Of a DNA stretch of 11,792 bases, positions 1 to 7,023 are shown piece after piece. This DNA comes from Rhodospirillales bacterium (GTDB lineage: Bacteria > Pseudomonadota > Gammaproteobacteria > Steroidobacterales > Rariloculaceae). Below the pieces are notes generated by a model. That model did not search any database, was not told where the DNA came from, and saw only the letters and a program-made list of their open reading frames with translations. The translations under genes were made by a program, and so were the position numbers. Position 1 is the first letter of the stretch. Each line of letters starts with the position of its first letter. The stretch is taken from positions 1,586 to 13,377 of the forward strand of contig JAHEEO010000066.1 in assembly GCA_024640665.1 (NCBI GenBank), given 5' to 3'.

Positions 1-129
1 ATTTCCGCAACCGATCCGGCGACCTTTACCGAGACGGTTACCTACGAAAACTACGTAACGTTTCGTTGGGACCCCACACTCGAGTTCCTGCCGTACGACT
101 GCATCGAGGAAGAACACCAGGGGCAGTAA
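1..129 (+). CDS. C-terminal fragment of a secreted 'WDGDTLVV/PDFSGxW'-type hypothetical protein (partial, 5' end outside window)
   Basis: The first base is in frame, and 42 codons run without a stop to TAA at 127-129. The visible tail has a 'TDPATFTE' segment, then an aromatic 'FRWDP' strand, then 'PYDCIEEE' close to the end. The other two large secreted proteins of this window show the same pattern: 'YDPEAFVQP...W...YTEC' in the gene ending at 773, and 'MTDSAWLKEP...KRW...YEC' in the gene ending at 7604. In this uncharacterised periplasmic/secreted family the C-terminus is typically a beta-strand-rich segment ending in one Cys. I infer membership from that pattern. The start, signal peptide and full length lie outside the window. 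It converges on the DUF6152 gene that ends at 267. No function is known. Confidence 0.7.
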   Translation: MSATDPATFTETVTYENYVTFRWDPTLEFLPYDCIEEEHQGQ

Positions 130-266
130 GGATCTGATTCGCGCTACGGAAGATCCCGCGCCGCCCCACCCAGCGAAGCAGGGTGTGACGTGATCAATCG
201 AATGCCGGTCTCAGCTTCAAACCGAGGGGAGAGCGACTCGTAGGCTGCGGAAAAACCTAAGCCGAG

Positions 267-737
267 CTATTCTCTAACCCCAAGAAACGCCTCACCGGTA
301 TCCGCCGTGCAACCCTGCGCCGGCATTGCTTCACCGCACTTAATGATTGAGCTGCCGCGCGATAATGCGCCAAATGGCCGGCCGTCACGCAATGGATTAA
401 TTGTGACTGTGAGGATCGTGCCGATTGGAAAGCTCTCCACCGTGATCCCTTCGCGAGCGATGGTTGCCGAAGGACCCGTTTCAACACCCCATATGTCTGG
501 ACCGCCGTCTTCTTTAGTCTGCGGCTCGCCGTTTTTGTCGACGATTTGGAAAATAAGCTGTGCATGATTGCCGCCCGGAATAAAGCGAGTCAGGCGGCCC
601 GTTACGGTGACGTCTTTCGTCTGGTCGTACATTGCGAAGGAATGATGCGCTTGCGCACGTGGCGCAAATATCGCGACCATGGCGGCCACGGTCAAACCGA
701 TCACCAGCCCTGGCCTAATAGAATTGAACTTATACAT
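267..737 (-). CDS. DUF6152 family secreted protein (first copy)
   Basis: This 156-residue protein has a signal peptide: basic N-terminus MYKFNSIRPG, hydrophobic core at residues 11-25, and cleavage predicted after 'RAQA' at residue 30. The mature protein would then begin HHSFAMYD. The 'AHHS' motif followed by a Val/Thr-rich strand with G-x-L/V and an N-x-H motif (His58) is characteristic of DUF6152. The rest looks like a small beta-rich fold ending with 'TINPLRDGRPFGAL' and two Cys (134, 143) that could form a disulfide. The ATG at 737 is preferred over the upstream in-frame start at 794 because it follows 'ACGGAGC' with good spacing, gives a clean signal peptide and avoids overlap with the upstream gene. 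It lies 35 nt downstream of the 377-residue secreted protein gene, so the two are probably co-transcribed. The biochemical role is unknown. An N-terminal metal site is inference (see findings). Confidence 0.85.
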   Translation of the reverse strand: MYKFNSIRPGLVIGLTVAAMVAIFAPRAQAHHSFAMYDQTKDVTVTGRLTRFIPGGNHAQLIFQIVDKNGEPQTKEDGGPDIWGVETGPSATIAREGITVESFPIGTILTVTINPLRDGRPFGALSRGSSIIKCGEAMPAQGCTADTGEAFLGVRE

Positions 738-772
738 TTCAGTGCTCCGTAAAAATCTCTTTTGCAGCGATG

Positions 773-1906
773 CTATTCGGAGAGTCGCTCCCAACCCTGC
801 TCAAAGTACCGTTCCCAGTTTTGGGCCCACGGCCTGCCAAAGTAATCAATATATCCTTCGTCTAAGAACGTAAGTTGTGTCGGTCGCCCGTCGGGACCGT
901 TCACAATGGTGCTTTGCACGCGGCACTCTGTATATGAGTAGCGACGATCCGGTTCGTCAATTCCGCCAGCAAACCGCCACGGTGTGACTTGGTGCAATGG
1001 CTGAACAAACGCTTCTGGATCGTAAAAAGTTGCCTCTACCACCAAGCCATCACCTGCTGCGTTTGGCCGAAACACTTCGATCACCTCAAATTCGTTGCTG
1101 TACTCGAACATAGAATGTGAAAGCGTCCACGCTTGCACGTTTGCGGTCCACACGACAAGCGTATCGCCATCCCAGAAGCCAACGCTTTCGCCGTACCACT
1201 GCGGAACCAGTTGCGTGTGCTCTTGACCGATCAGAACCTTGCGCACGAAGTTGTCAGCAACACCAGCCACGAATTGCACCTGGTGCGGCGTCACGAGTAC
1301 TTCGATGTTACGCAGAGAAAACTCTGCCCACCAGCGCATCAGACCTTCCGGGTAACAGAAGGCCGCCATCCATTGCGGTGAATTCGTCACCGATTCGTGG
1401 TAGCCCATTTGCACCATACGTTCTTGATATTCGGGTGTGAGCACCGACACGAGCCTTCCTGATTGTAAATTCCGACCGTACGTCCATTGCTCATCGCGCG
1501 CGCCACGCGCATACCAACCGTCCCATTCCGGCAAGCTCGTTCGACTATGCTGCGTGGGTCCACCGCGCGAACGCACTTCGGCCAGCAACGCAGCGTAGTG
1601 CGCCTCGGCACTCGCATAGTCATAAGGACTCACAATCTCATCGGGCTCGAGATCGACCGAGCAATCACCCCATTCGCCCATCCGCTGCACAGTCCACGTA
1701 TCGGTGAGCTGACGCGGAGTATTGCATCGCGTATAGCGCGGATCGGTCCAGTATTCTCGATCGAGATAAAAATTCTGCGTCGTATACAGATCCACAGGCA
1801 GCGGTCGCACACCTGGCGGTGGTGCACCTGTCTGGGCATAGGCTGTCGAAGCAACAATACTGACGGCTAGTAGCAAGCCGAAAGTCATGCAAAGGCTCTT
1901 TGGCAT
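773..1906 (-). CDS. Secreted hypothetical protein of the 'WDGDTLVV' family, partner of DUF6152
   Basis: The protein has 377 residues with a signal peptide (hydrophobic residues 8-20, cleavage near 'AYA-Q' at 24/25), so it should be periplasmic or secreted. The central motif 'GESVGFWDGDTLVVWTANVQ' (239-258) and the C-terminal 'YDPEAFVQP' and 'YTEC' segments mark a beta-rich family common in gammaproteobacteria and acidobacteria, usually annotated as hypothetical. Its N-terminal part is rich in Trp/Tyr (EYWTDPRYTRC, PEWDGWYARG), and an extra tail after residue 330 carries further aromatics (FGRPWAQNWERYFEQGW). The ATG at 1906 was chosen because 'AGAGGG' sits upstream and the signal peptide starts there; an upstream in-frame start at 1951 would add 15 residues with no Shine-Dalgarno. 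It is the first gene of a probable two-gene operon with the DUF6152 gene. The substrate and function are not known to me. Confidence 0.85.
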   Translation of the reverse strand: MPKSLCMTFGLLLAVSIVASTAYAQTGAPPPGVRPLPVDLYTTQNFYLDREYWTDPRYTRCNTPRQLTDTWTVQRMGEWGDCSVDLEPDEIVSPYDYASAEAHYAALLAEVRSRGGPTQHSRTSLPEWDGWYARGARDEQWTYGRNLQSGRLVSVLTPEYQERMVQMGYHESVTNSPQWMAAFCYPEGLMRWWAEFSLRNIEVLVTPHQVQFVAGVADNFVRKVLIGQEHTQLVPQWYGESVGFWDGDTLVVWTANVQAWTLSHSMFEYSNEFEVIEVFRPNAAGDGLVVEATFYDPEAFVQPLHQVTPWRFAGGIDEPDRRYSYTECRVQSTIVNGPDGRPTQLTFLDEGYIDYFGRPWAQNWERYFEQGWERLSE

Positions 1907-2283
1907 CAAAATAGACCCTCTTAACCGATTCGAAAAAAACACACGAGACACTCTTTTAGGGCCCGTGAAACGCGCAGAATGCGATTATCTCGCCCCCCGG
2001 GTCAACCCAATGCAATTATGCCCGTTATGGGGAATAGCGATGCAAAATTGATAAGCCAGGTGACAAGTACTGGGCGCCATCGAAGCACTAACGAACCAGA
2101 CTGCAGCGGTTTAGGCACATTCGAAATCCTCGCAATACGCCGCCAACAGCGCAACATTGAGCATCACAACGAAATTAATCGAATCAGCATAAAGATTGCT
2201 CTTTATTCGCACATCGGTCTAAATGAACTTATGCAGATCGCCTTAAACGTCTGCGAAGGGGCCAGCAATTTTCGAGAGGTGGA
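1907..2283. other. Divergent intergenic region without a convincing gene
   Basis: This 377-nt stretch lies between the divergently transcribed secreted-protein operon (minus) and the umpAB-like operon (plus), so it must hold both promoters. I see no coding sequence with a Shine-Dalgarno here, no tRNA and no strong hairpin. The open frame at 1979-2347 has no homology I recognise and runs into umpA. On the plus strand an AT-rich part at about 2175-2225 is the likeliest promoter zone for umpA (TTGCTC at 2196-2201, TAAATG at 2220-2225), but the match to sigma70 consensus is poor. No promoter for the minus gene stands out. Confidence 0.5.
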
Positions 2284-3015
2284 ATGGTCATTTTTTGGCG
2301 ACACACTTTGGGCAGTTTGCGCGATCTCACGCCAATCTTCTTGGTAATCGCGGTGTTCCAGGTCCTGGTGCTCAAACGCCCGTTGAGCGAGCTCGCTGTG
2401 CTTACCGAGGGTGCCGTGCTCGTCGTGCTCGGACTCACATTATTTATCTATGGCCTTGAACTCGCCTTGTTCCCAATTGGTCAGGCACTGGCACATGCCC
2501 TGGCACGAAAAGGCAGCGTTCCTTGGTTAGTAATCTTCGCTTTCGTGCTGGGTGCCGGCACGACTATTGCCGAGCCGGCGCTTATCGCGGTGGCGGACGA
2601 AGCCGCTGCAGTCGCTTCACTGGCCGGCTTTATTTCCGATACCGATATGGCTCGCGATAATTACGCGCTAGGTTTGCGACTCACCGTTGCATTGTCAGTC
2701 GGCACGGCACTTGTTTTGGGCGTTACGCGAATTCTTACAGGTTGGTCACTGCCAAGAATGATAATTGGCGGATACTCGATCGTTGTGATCGTCACGCTGT
2801 TTGCCCCGCCAGAAATTGTTGGCGTCGCCTATGACTCTGGCGGCGTCACAACATCGACAGTTACCGTGCCGTTGGTGACCGCGTTTGGCATTGGGCTCGC
2901 TTCGTCTCTCGCTGATCGTAATCCAATGACAGACGGCTTTGGTCTTATCGCATTCGCGTCGCTCACCCCGATCATATTCGTCATGCTCTTTGGAATGTTT
3001 GTGGCATGGGGATAA
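2284..3015 (+). CDS. umpA: DUF1538 membrane protein, UmpA-like subunit of proposed Na+(Li+,K+)/H+ antiporter
   Basis: This 243-residue, strongly hydrophobic protein should lie in the inner membrane, with about six helices (e.g. 16-30, 42-62, 80-95, 130-147, 158-175, 221-240). Family motifs are TTIAEPAL (93-100), YDSGGVTTSTVTVPL (183-197) and RNPMTDGFGLIAFASL (212-227). All three recur in the next gene, so the two are paralogous DUF1538 modules. In Halomonas a two-gene DUF1538 pair named UmpAB was reported to act as a Na+(Li+,K+)/H+ antiporter; the symbol is carried over by family and gene layout, not demonstrated here. Other bacteria have the two modules fused. 'GAGAGGT' sits just before the ATG at 2284 and fixes the start. 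The last 10 nt overlap the next gene, implying translational coupling. Ion specificity cannot be read from the sequence. Confidence 0.85.
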   Translation: MVIFWRHTLGSLRDLTPIFLVIAVFQVLVLKRPLSELAVLTEGAVLVVLGLTLFIYGLELALFPIGQALAHALARKGSVPWLVIFAFVLGAGTTIAEPALIAVADEAAAVASLAGFISDTDMARDNYALGLRLTVALSVGTALVLGVTRILTGWSLPRMIIGGYSIVVIVTLFAPPEIVGVAYDSGGVTTSTVTVPLVTAFGIGLASSLADRNPMTDGFGLIAFASLTPIIFVMLFGMFVAWG

Positions 3016-3818
3016 TCGAAGCCAGCGTCGAGATGATAATGCGCGCGGCTCGCGACGTGCTACCGGTCATGCTGTTCTTGTTTGCATTTCAATTCATCAT
3101 ATTGCGCCGCCAACCGCCCCATATGGCTCGCATTGCCGTCGGGTTTGGCTTCGTTGTGGTTGGCCTGGGCATTTTTTTACTTGGATTGGAGCTCGGACTT
3201 TTCCCGCTTGGCAGGCTCATGGCTGAACAACTGACAGGCCTCGGCGCTGTCGGACCCAATCAGCTCATGACGGCTTGGCAAGATTACTACTGGGTCTATG
3301 TTTTTGCTTTTGCCATCGGTTTTGCTACGACCGTAGCCGAACCGGCCCTGCTCGCTGTTGCCATCAAGGCAAATGAGGCATCAGGCGGAGCCATACATGT
3401 CTGGGGATTGCGTGTTGCCGTTGCTCTAGGCGTTGCGGTCGGTGTTAGTTTAGGTTGCTTTCGTATCGTTACCGGCACGCCGCTGCAGTGGTTCATCATT
3501 GGCGGCTACAGCATCGTTGTTCTGCAAACCGTTTTTGCGCCGCGTTTGATCGTTCCACTTGCATACGATTCCGGAGGCGTAACCACATCGACCGTTACGG
3601 TTCCGCTCATTGCCGCACTTGGCCTCGGACTCGCCAGCGCCGTCCCCGGCCGGAATCCATTGATTGATGGATTTGGACTCATTGCGTTCGCCAGTTTGTT
3701 TCCGATAATCAGCGTACTGGGCTATGCGCAAATTACGACTATTCTTGAACGCCGCGCAGCAAGACAGGCACAACTACCACTTCCCAACTCTTCGCAACCT
3801 AGAACTCCGGAGGAGTAA
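3006..3818 (+). CDS. umpB: DUF1538 membrane protein, UmpB-like subunit
   Basis: This 270-residue paralogue of the preceding protein has the same ordered motifs: TTVAEPAL (108-115), YDSGGVTTSTVTVPL (187-201) and RNPLIDGFGLIAFASL (216-231). Hydrophobic helices lie near 20-33, 43-63, 96-108, 135-155, 163-178 and 222-246. The C-terminus is a polar tail (ILERRAARQAQ..., 246-270) absent from UmpA; it could be cytosolic and available to the regulators encoded downstream, which is inference. The ATG at 3006 overlaps the umpA stop by 10 nt and has only a weak Shine-Dalgarno, as expected for a coupled start. The two subunits probably form a heteromeric cation/proton antiporter. The stop is 1 nt from the start of the PII-like gene. 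Confidence 0.85.
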   Translation: MGIIEASVEMIMRAARDVLPVMLFLFAFQFIILRRQPPHMARIAVGFGFVVVGLGIFLLGLELGLFPLGRLMAEQLTGLGAVGPNQLMTAWQDYYWVYVFAFAIGFATTVAEPALLAVAIKANEASGGAIHVWGLRVAVALGVAVGVSLGCFRIVTGTPLQWFIIGGYSIVVLQTVFAPRLIVPLAYDSGGVTTSTVTVPLIAALGLGLASAVPGRNPLIDGFGLIAFASLFPIISVLGYAQITTILERRAARQAQLPLPNSSQPRTPEE

Positions 3819-3819
3819 T

Positions 3820-4170
3820 ATGCATTTCAAATTACTAGTCGTATTCGTCGATGACTCAAAGACTGATGCCGTAATGAGCGCCGCGAGAGAGAGCGGCGCA
3901 ACAGGTTGCACGGTGGTCAACAATGCGCGCGGCGAAGGCAGCAAAGAAAGCAAGACATTTTTTGGTTTGACGCTTACCGGGCAGCGAGACGTCCTGCTGA
4001 TGTTGGTTGAAGAGCATTTGAGCCGAAAGATTCTTGAACAAATCGCAAAGGTCGGCGAATTCGACGAGTCACACGGATCCGGTATTGCGATTCAAATTGA
4101 CGTCGAGGACGCCGTGGGAGTATTGCGGCAAACCGCGTTGCTCGCGGAAGTCGTGGAGGAGCAACTATGA
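3820..4170 (+). CDS. PII family (GlnB/GlnK-like) regulatory protein, divergent
   Basis: This 116-residue protein has the ferredoxin-like PII pattern: strand KLLVVFVDD (4-12), helix SKTDAVMSAARESGATG (13-29), strand CTVVNN (30-35), a T-loop region (36-56), strand DVLLMLVEE (57-65), helix (68-79), a B-loop region DESHGSG (82-88) and strand IAIQIDV. It differs from nitrogen PII proteins. The T-loop is about five residues shorter, the uridylylated Tyr is absent (Phe-Phe instead), and the B-loop position of the ATP-contacting Lys90 of GlnB is Ile. It probably binds a nucleotide or other small ligand and signals to the neighbouring UmpAB transporter, not to glutamine synthetase. The start at 3820 is set by a strong 'CCGGAGGAG' (3808-3815), only 1 nt after the umpB stop; an in-frame start 96 nt upstream has no such site. 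It overlaps the CBS gene by ATGA. Confidence 0.85.
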   Translation: MHFKLLVVFVDDSKTDAVMSAARESGATGCTVVNNARGEGSKESKTFFGLTLTGQRDVLLMLVEEHLSRKILEQIAKVGEFDESHGSGIAIQIDVEDAVGVLRQTALLAEVVEEQL

Positions 4171-4568
4171 GCAAGTTAGACGGAATTCCTGTGCGCCAGG
4201 TGATGCGCGACAACTTTACGGAAGTTGACGGCAGCATTGATGTAATGGAAGCCATGCGCATCATGAAACGGGTCGGAGCAACCGTGCTCATCGTCAAAAA
4301 GCGCAATGAGCAAGACGAATACGGAATGGTTCTTTTCTCTGATATCGCCAAACAGGTGATTGCTAAGGATCGCGCACCGGAACGCGTTAACGCTTATGAG
4401 ATCATGGCAAAGCCGGTTATTACGGTCCGCCCCGATATGTCCATTCGCTACTGCGCTCGCTTGTTCGAGAGATTTGGCATCAGCCACGCGCCAGTAATCG
4501 AAAACGAAAAAGTCATTGGGTTAGTCAGTTACTACTTGCTTGTCTTGGGCGGACTCAATCTCGACTAA
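4167..4568 (+). CDS. Tandem CBS-domain regulatory protein
   Basis: This 133-residue soluble protein consists almost wholly of two CBS repeats (one Bateman module). Repeat 1 covers about residues 8-66 (VRQVMRDNFTEVDG... YGMVLFSDIAK), and repeat 2 about 75-130 (AYEIMAKPVITVRPDMSI... IGLVSYYLLVL). CBS pairs commonly bind AMP, ADP, ATP or related adenosyl ligands. Repeat 1 keeps the S/T-x-D type ribose-contact Asp (FSD), whereas repeat 2 has SYY in the same place, so perhaps only one site is functional. It starts inside the stop of the PII-like gene (ATGA at 4167-4170), preceded by 'GTGGAGGAG'. As the last gene of the operon it is probably a second adenine-nucleotide sensor for the transporter. 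It converges on the zinc-hydrolase gene, with 8 nt between the stops. Confidence 0.88.
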   Translation: MSKLDGIPVRQVMRDNFTEVDGSIDVMEAMRIMKRVGATVLIVKKRNEQDEYGMVLFSDIAKQVIAKDRAPERVNAYEIMAKPVITVRPDMSIRYCARLFERFGISHAPVIENEKVIGLVSYYLLVLGGLNLD

Positions 4569-4576
4569 CGCATTGG

Positions 4577-5602
4577 TCAGCGCATCACGATCTCTTCAAG
4601 CAGGTAGCACAAGCAGTCCTGACGGATGACGTCGTGGTCCAGCGTGTACATCGCGGGAATGACATTGCGCTGCAGCGAAACGTCGCCATGGAGTTCGGTG
4701 AGAAAGGTGTCGGTGACGTCTTTGTGGCTGGGGTCAACCACGCGTAGCGTGTGATGTAACGGGCGCCGGGTGAACGCGAACTCCGTGCCCGCAGGTACAG
4801 CATGAAAATTAACTGCCTCCATACCGGCAGTGAGTATCAGATCGTCAGTGGCTAAACGCGCGCCGTTCATTTCGTCCGCGAAATCAAAATCGATGTCGTC
4901 CATTACGTGGATGCGGCCTACGGCCTGATACAAGCGTAAATTCGATCGGTCCTGCTGCGGAATCTCTTGCAGATCCATATAGCGCTGCAGCAGTTCGAAT
5001 GTTCGAATATCGCTTTGTAGGTCGCCCACGGGACCCACTTCGATGGTGGTCGCGGGGCACAGCGTATGTACCGCGCGCGTCATCACGGTATCCGGTTCTT
5101 CAACGTAAATAGCCTTGTCGGAAAACAGATACGCCAAGCCCATGGATTCCGGCGTGATCGATGTAAGTACGCTGTAGTGGGGATTGCGTCCAGTGTTGTT
5201 GTGAATGTCCAGTGCAGCAAATAACTCAGTTGCCTGCAGGTGTGCCATGAGCTCCGCAGCCAGCCCGCCCTCGTACCCCGTGGCGTCCTTCCAGATACGG
5301 TTGTAATCGACTTGACCCGGCAGGCTGCGCACGGATTGAGCCGCGGCGGTTAGATTGCCCAAGAAGATAATAAGACTGCGTTTCGGCTTAGGATTGTGCG
5401 AGAGGTATTGACTCAATGCCGCCCACCCGCTTGTTTCATTGCCGTGCAGCAATGTTGAAATAAACAGTGGCGGGTCCTGCTCACCTTGAATATAGAGCAA
5501 GGTCGGACCGCCCAGCTTGGCAAGCAGCGCCGTTGACGGGCACTGGAACAGTTCCGCATCCGGGTTGCGCAGCACGTTCAAAGCGGACACTACAGCGGCC
5601 AC
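4577..5602 (-). CDS. Succinylglutamate desuccinylase/aspartoacylase (AstE/AspA, M14-like) family protein
   Basis: The protein has 341 residues. The zinc-site motifs of the AstE/AspA branch of M14 carboxypeptidases are visible: HGNE (53-56, His and Glu ligands), LDIHNN (131-136, His134 the third ligand), the substrate-contact region DYNRIWKD (99-106) and IEVG (187-190) with the likely catalytic Glu188. The C-terminal half (about 225-341) is a beta-rich domain as in aspartoacylases. The enzyme should hydrolyse an amide bond of an N-acyl or gamma-linked amino acid. The real substrate is unknown, and an arginine-succinyltransferase (ast) pathway role is unlikely because no other ast genes are present. 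The start is uncertain: GTG at 5602 overlaps the upstream gene by 13 nt, GTG at 5590 would give a TAGTG stop-start overlap, and neither has a clear Shine-Dalgarno. It is coupled to the GCS2-type ligase gene. Confidence 0.85.
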   Translation of the reverse strand: MAAVVSALNVLRNPDAELFQCPSTALLAKLGGPTLLYIQGEQDPPLFISTLLHGNETSGWAALSQYLSHNPKPKRSLIIFLGNLTAAAQSVRSLPGQVDYNRIWKDATGYEGGLAAELMAHLQATELFAALDIHNNTGRNPHYSVLTSITPESMGLAYLFSDKAIYVEEPDTVMTRAVHTLCPATTIEVGPVGDLQSDIRTFELLQRYMDLQEIPQQDRSNLRLYQAVGRIHVMDDIDFDFADEMNGARLATDDLILTAGMEAVNFHAVPAGTEFAFTRRPLHHTLRVVDPSHKDVTDTFLTELHGDVSLQRNVIPAMYTLDHDVIRQDCLCYLLEEIVMR

Positions 5603-7014
5603 GTGTGCACTGGCTGGTTAGTGTCCTGCAGTTCCCTGTATGCGAGAACAAGGTCATTCAATGAAGCTGCATTCCTCGTCATCCAGCGTCGCTGCCAAGC
5701 GGCACCGTTTTGTGAGTTATCGACGCGGCTGGCAATGATGCCCAGGTATTCGTCAATTTCCATATCGGGAATATTCAGCGATTGCAGACCTCGTCGTGCC
5801 AAAGGTATGAGCTGTTCGGCGATCAACTGGCGCATGCCAATTTCTTCGCGCCTGCCCTCGGTGACCCAGCAGATCCGGGCATTGAGCCCATAACGCGCAG
5901 CTTTGTAGAAATTTTCCCGCGCGTCAGTGAAACTAAGTTGACTCTCGGGCGCTTCAGATTGCAGACCCATACCTTTGACCATTCCATAGTAGAAAGCAGC
6001 ATTGGCCACGCAGTCTAATGGCGTGGGGCCCGCGCTGGCCACCCGTTGTTCTATTCGCAGATGCAGTTGCCCGTCAAAATCGAAACCCAGCAATGGCCGT
6101 ACCCACCGCCACATGGTGCCGTTTTGGAAGCGCAGATGGCCAAACTTTTCAGGCGGTGAATCCTGCACCATCGGAATCAATATGAGGTGGTCCCGCCGAT
6201 TCTCCTCAAACACCTCAAACAGCGAGTCGTGGACGTAGTCCGCACCGAAGGTAACCCTCGGTTTGTTGTGCTCGCCAACGTCGACACACTGCTCGAACAG
6301 TGGAATCCTCGATTCGTCCCATAACCGGTGACCGAAAAGAAACGGTGAGTTGGCGCTCGCGGCAACCAGCGGTGCAGACGAAATGATGCTGGCGTTGAAA
6401 TCGCGCACGACCATATCCGGACGGCACTGCAGATGTATCTGGAACGAGGTCGTGGCTGCTTCAAGCATAACGTCGTCATGTTCCAGGCTCAGCGGGTCAT
6501 CGCCTTCGATATTGATCGTTAACTTTTGACCGTCACGCAGTGCCATTACCCGGTCGTTCAACGACTGGTAACGAATCATGCTGGACATATTGTCACTGAC
6601 GAACAATTCCTCTCGGGCCGTGGGCAATGTGCCAATCATCACGATGCCGCAATCAAGTTTTGCCGCAGTCTGGCGGCAACGTGCCCAAGTAGCTGTGAGT
6701 TCGTCATGTAGACGCGAAAACACCCTTCCGGTCAGCGCGCAGGGGCTGCCGTTGATCTCGATGTTGAACTTGGCGAGTTCCGGCACCGCGAGAGGGCTGT
6801 TGAGTGTCTGCAGAAACAGCTCGTTATGCGGCCATGCGTTTCCAGCGGGGTCGATCAGCCACGCTTCCAGCTCAAAACCCGCTACATCACCGCGCTTAGA
6901 GAGTGTGCCTGTTTCGAAGACCCGCGCCAGCAAATCCGTTTCCGCGTCGAGCAGTTCGCGAAACTTACTGAAATCGGCCGCATCGAAAAATCGGTGTGAA
7001 ACTTCTGAACCCAT
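5590..7014 (-). CDS. GCS2-type glutamate-cysteine ligase family protein (carboxylate-amine ligase)
   Basis: The protein has 474 residues. GCS2-family ATP/Mg and substrate motifs are visible: GFELEAWLID (46-55), FNIEINGSP (83-91), the central TTSFQIHLQ strand (188-196) and HLRIEQRVASAGPTP (318-332) with the Glu and Arg of the last active-site strand. The family couples ATP hydrolysis to amide formation between a gamma-carboxylate, typically glutamate, and an amine. It is longer than YbdK-type members (about 370 residues), with a C-terminal helical extension (360-474). A classical glutathione role is not supported: no glutathione synthetase gene is nearby, and the partner is an AstE/AspA-like hydrolase. 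Ligase plus hydrolase pairs of this kind have been discussed in surveys of amidoligase clusters that make modified amino acids or peptides. The ATG at 7014 has no Shine-Dalgarno, but a good -10 element lies 9 nt upstream, so the mRNA may be leaderless. Confidence 0.82.
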   Translation of the reverse strand: MGSEVSHRFFDAADFSKFRELLDAETDLLARVFETGTLSKRGDVAGFELEAWLIDPAGNAWPHNELFLQTLNSPLAVPELAKFNIEINGSPCALTGRVFSRLHDELTATWARCRQTAAKLDCGIVMIGTLPTAREELFVSDNMSSMIRYQSLNDRVMALRDGQKLTINIEGDDPLSLEHDDVMLEAATTSFQIHLQCRPDMVVRDFNASIISSAPLVAASANSPFLFGHRLWDESRIPLFEQCVDVGEHNKPRVTFGADYVHDSLFEVFEENRRDHLILIPMVQDSPPEKFGHLRFQNGTMWRWVRPLLGFDFDGQLHLRIEQRVASAGPTPLDCVANAAFYYGMVKGMGLQSEAPESQLSFTDARENFYKAARYGLNARICWVTEGRREEIGMRQLIAEQLIPLARRGLQSLNIPDMEIDEYLGIIASRVDNSQNGAAWQRRWMTRNAASLNDLVLAYRELQDTNQPVHTWPL

Positions 7015-7023
7015 AGCGTCCGC

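Noticed and set aside
130..156. GGATCT...AGATCC inverted repeat just after the left-edge gene as a terminator
   Set aside because: The arms are only 6 bp with a 15-nt loop and no T-run, too weak to call.
1117..1440. 107-codon and other plus-strand frames inside 773-1906
   Set aside because: They are antisense to the 377-residue secreted protein, whose signal peptide, motifs and ribosome site are convincing.
1979..2347. 122-codon open frame on the plus strand upstream of umpA
   Set aside because: It has no Shine-Dalgarno and no recognisable domain, its composition looks like intergenic DNA, and it overlaps the well-supported start of umpA.
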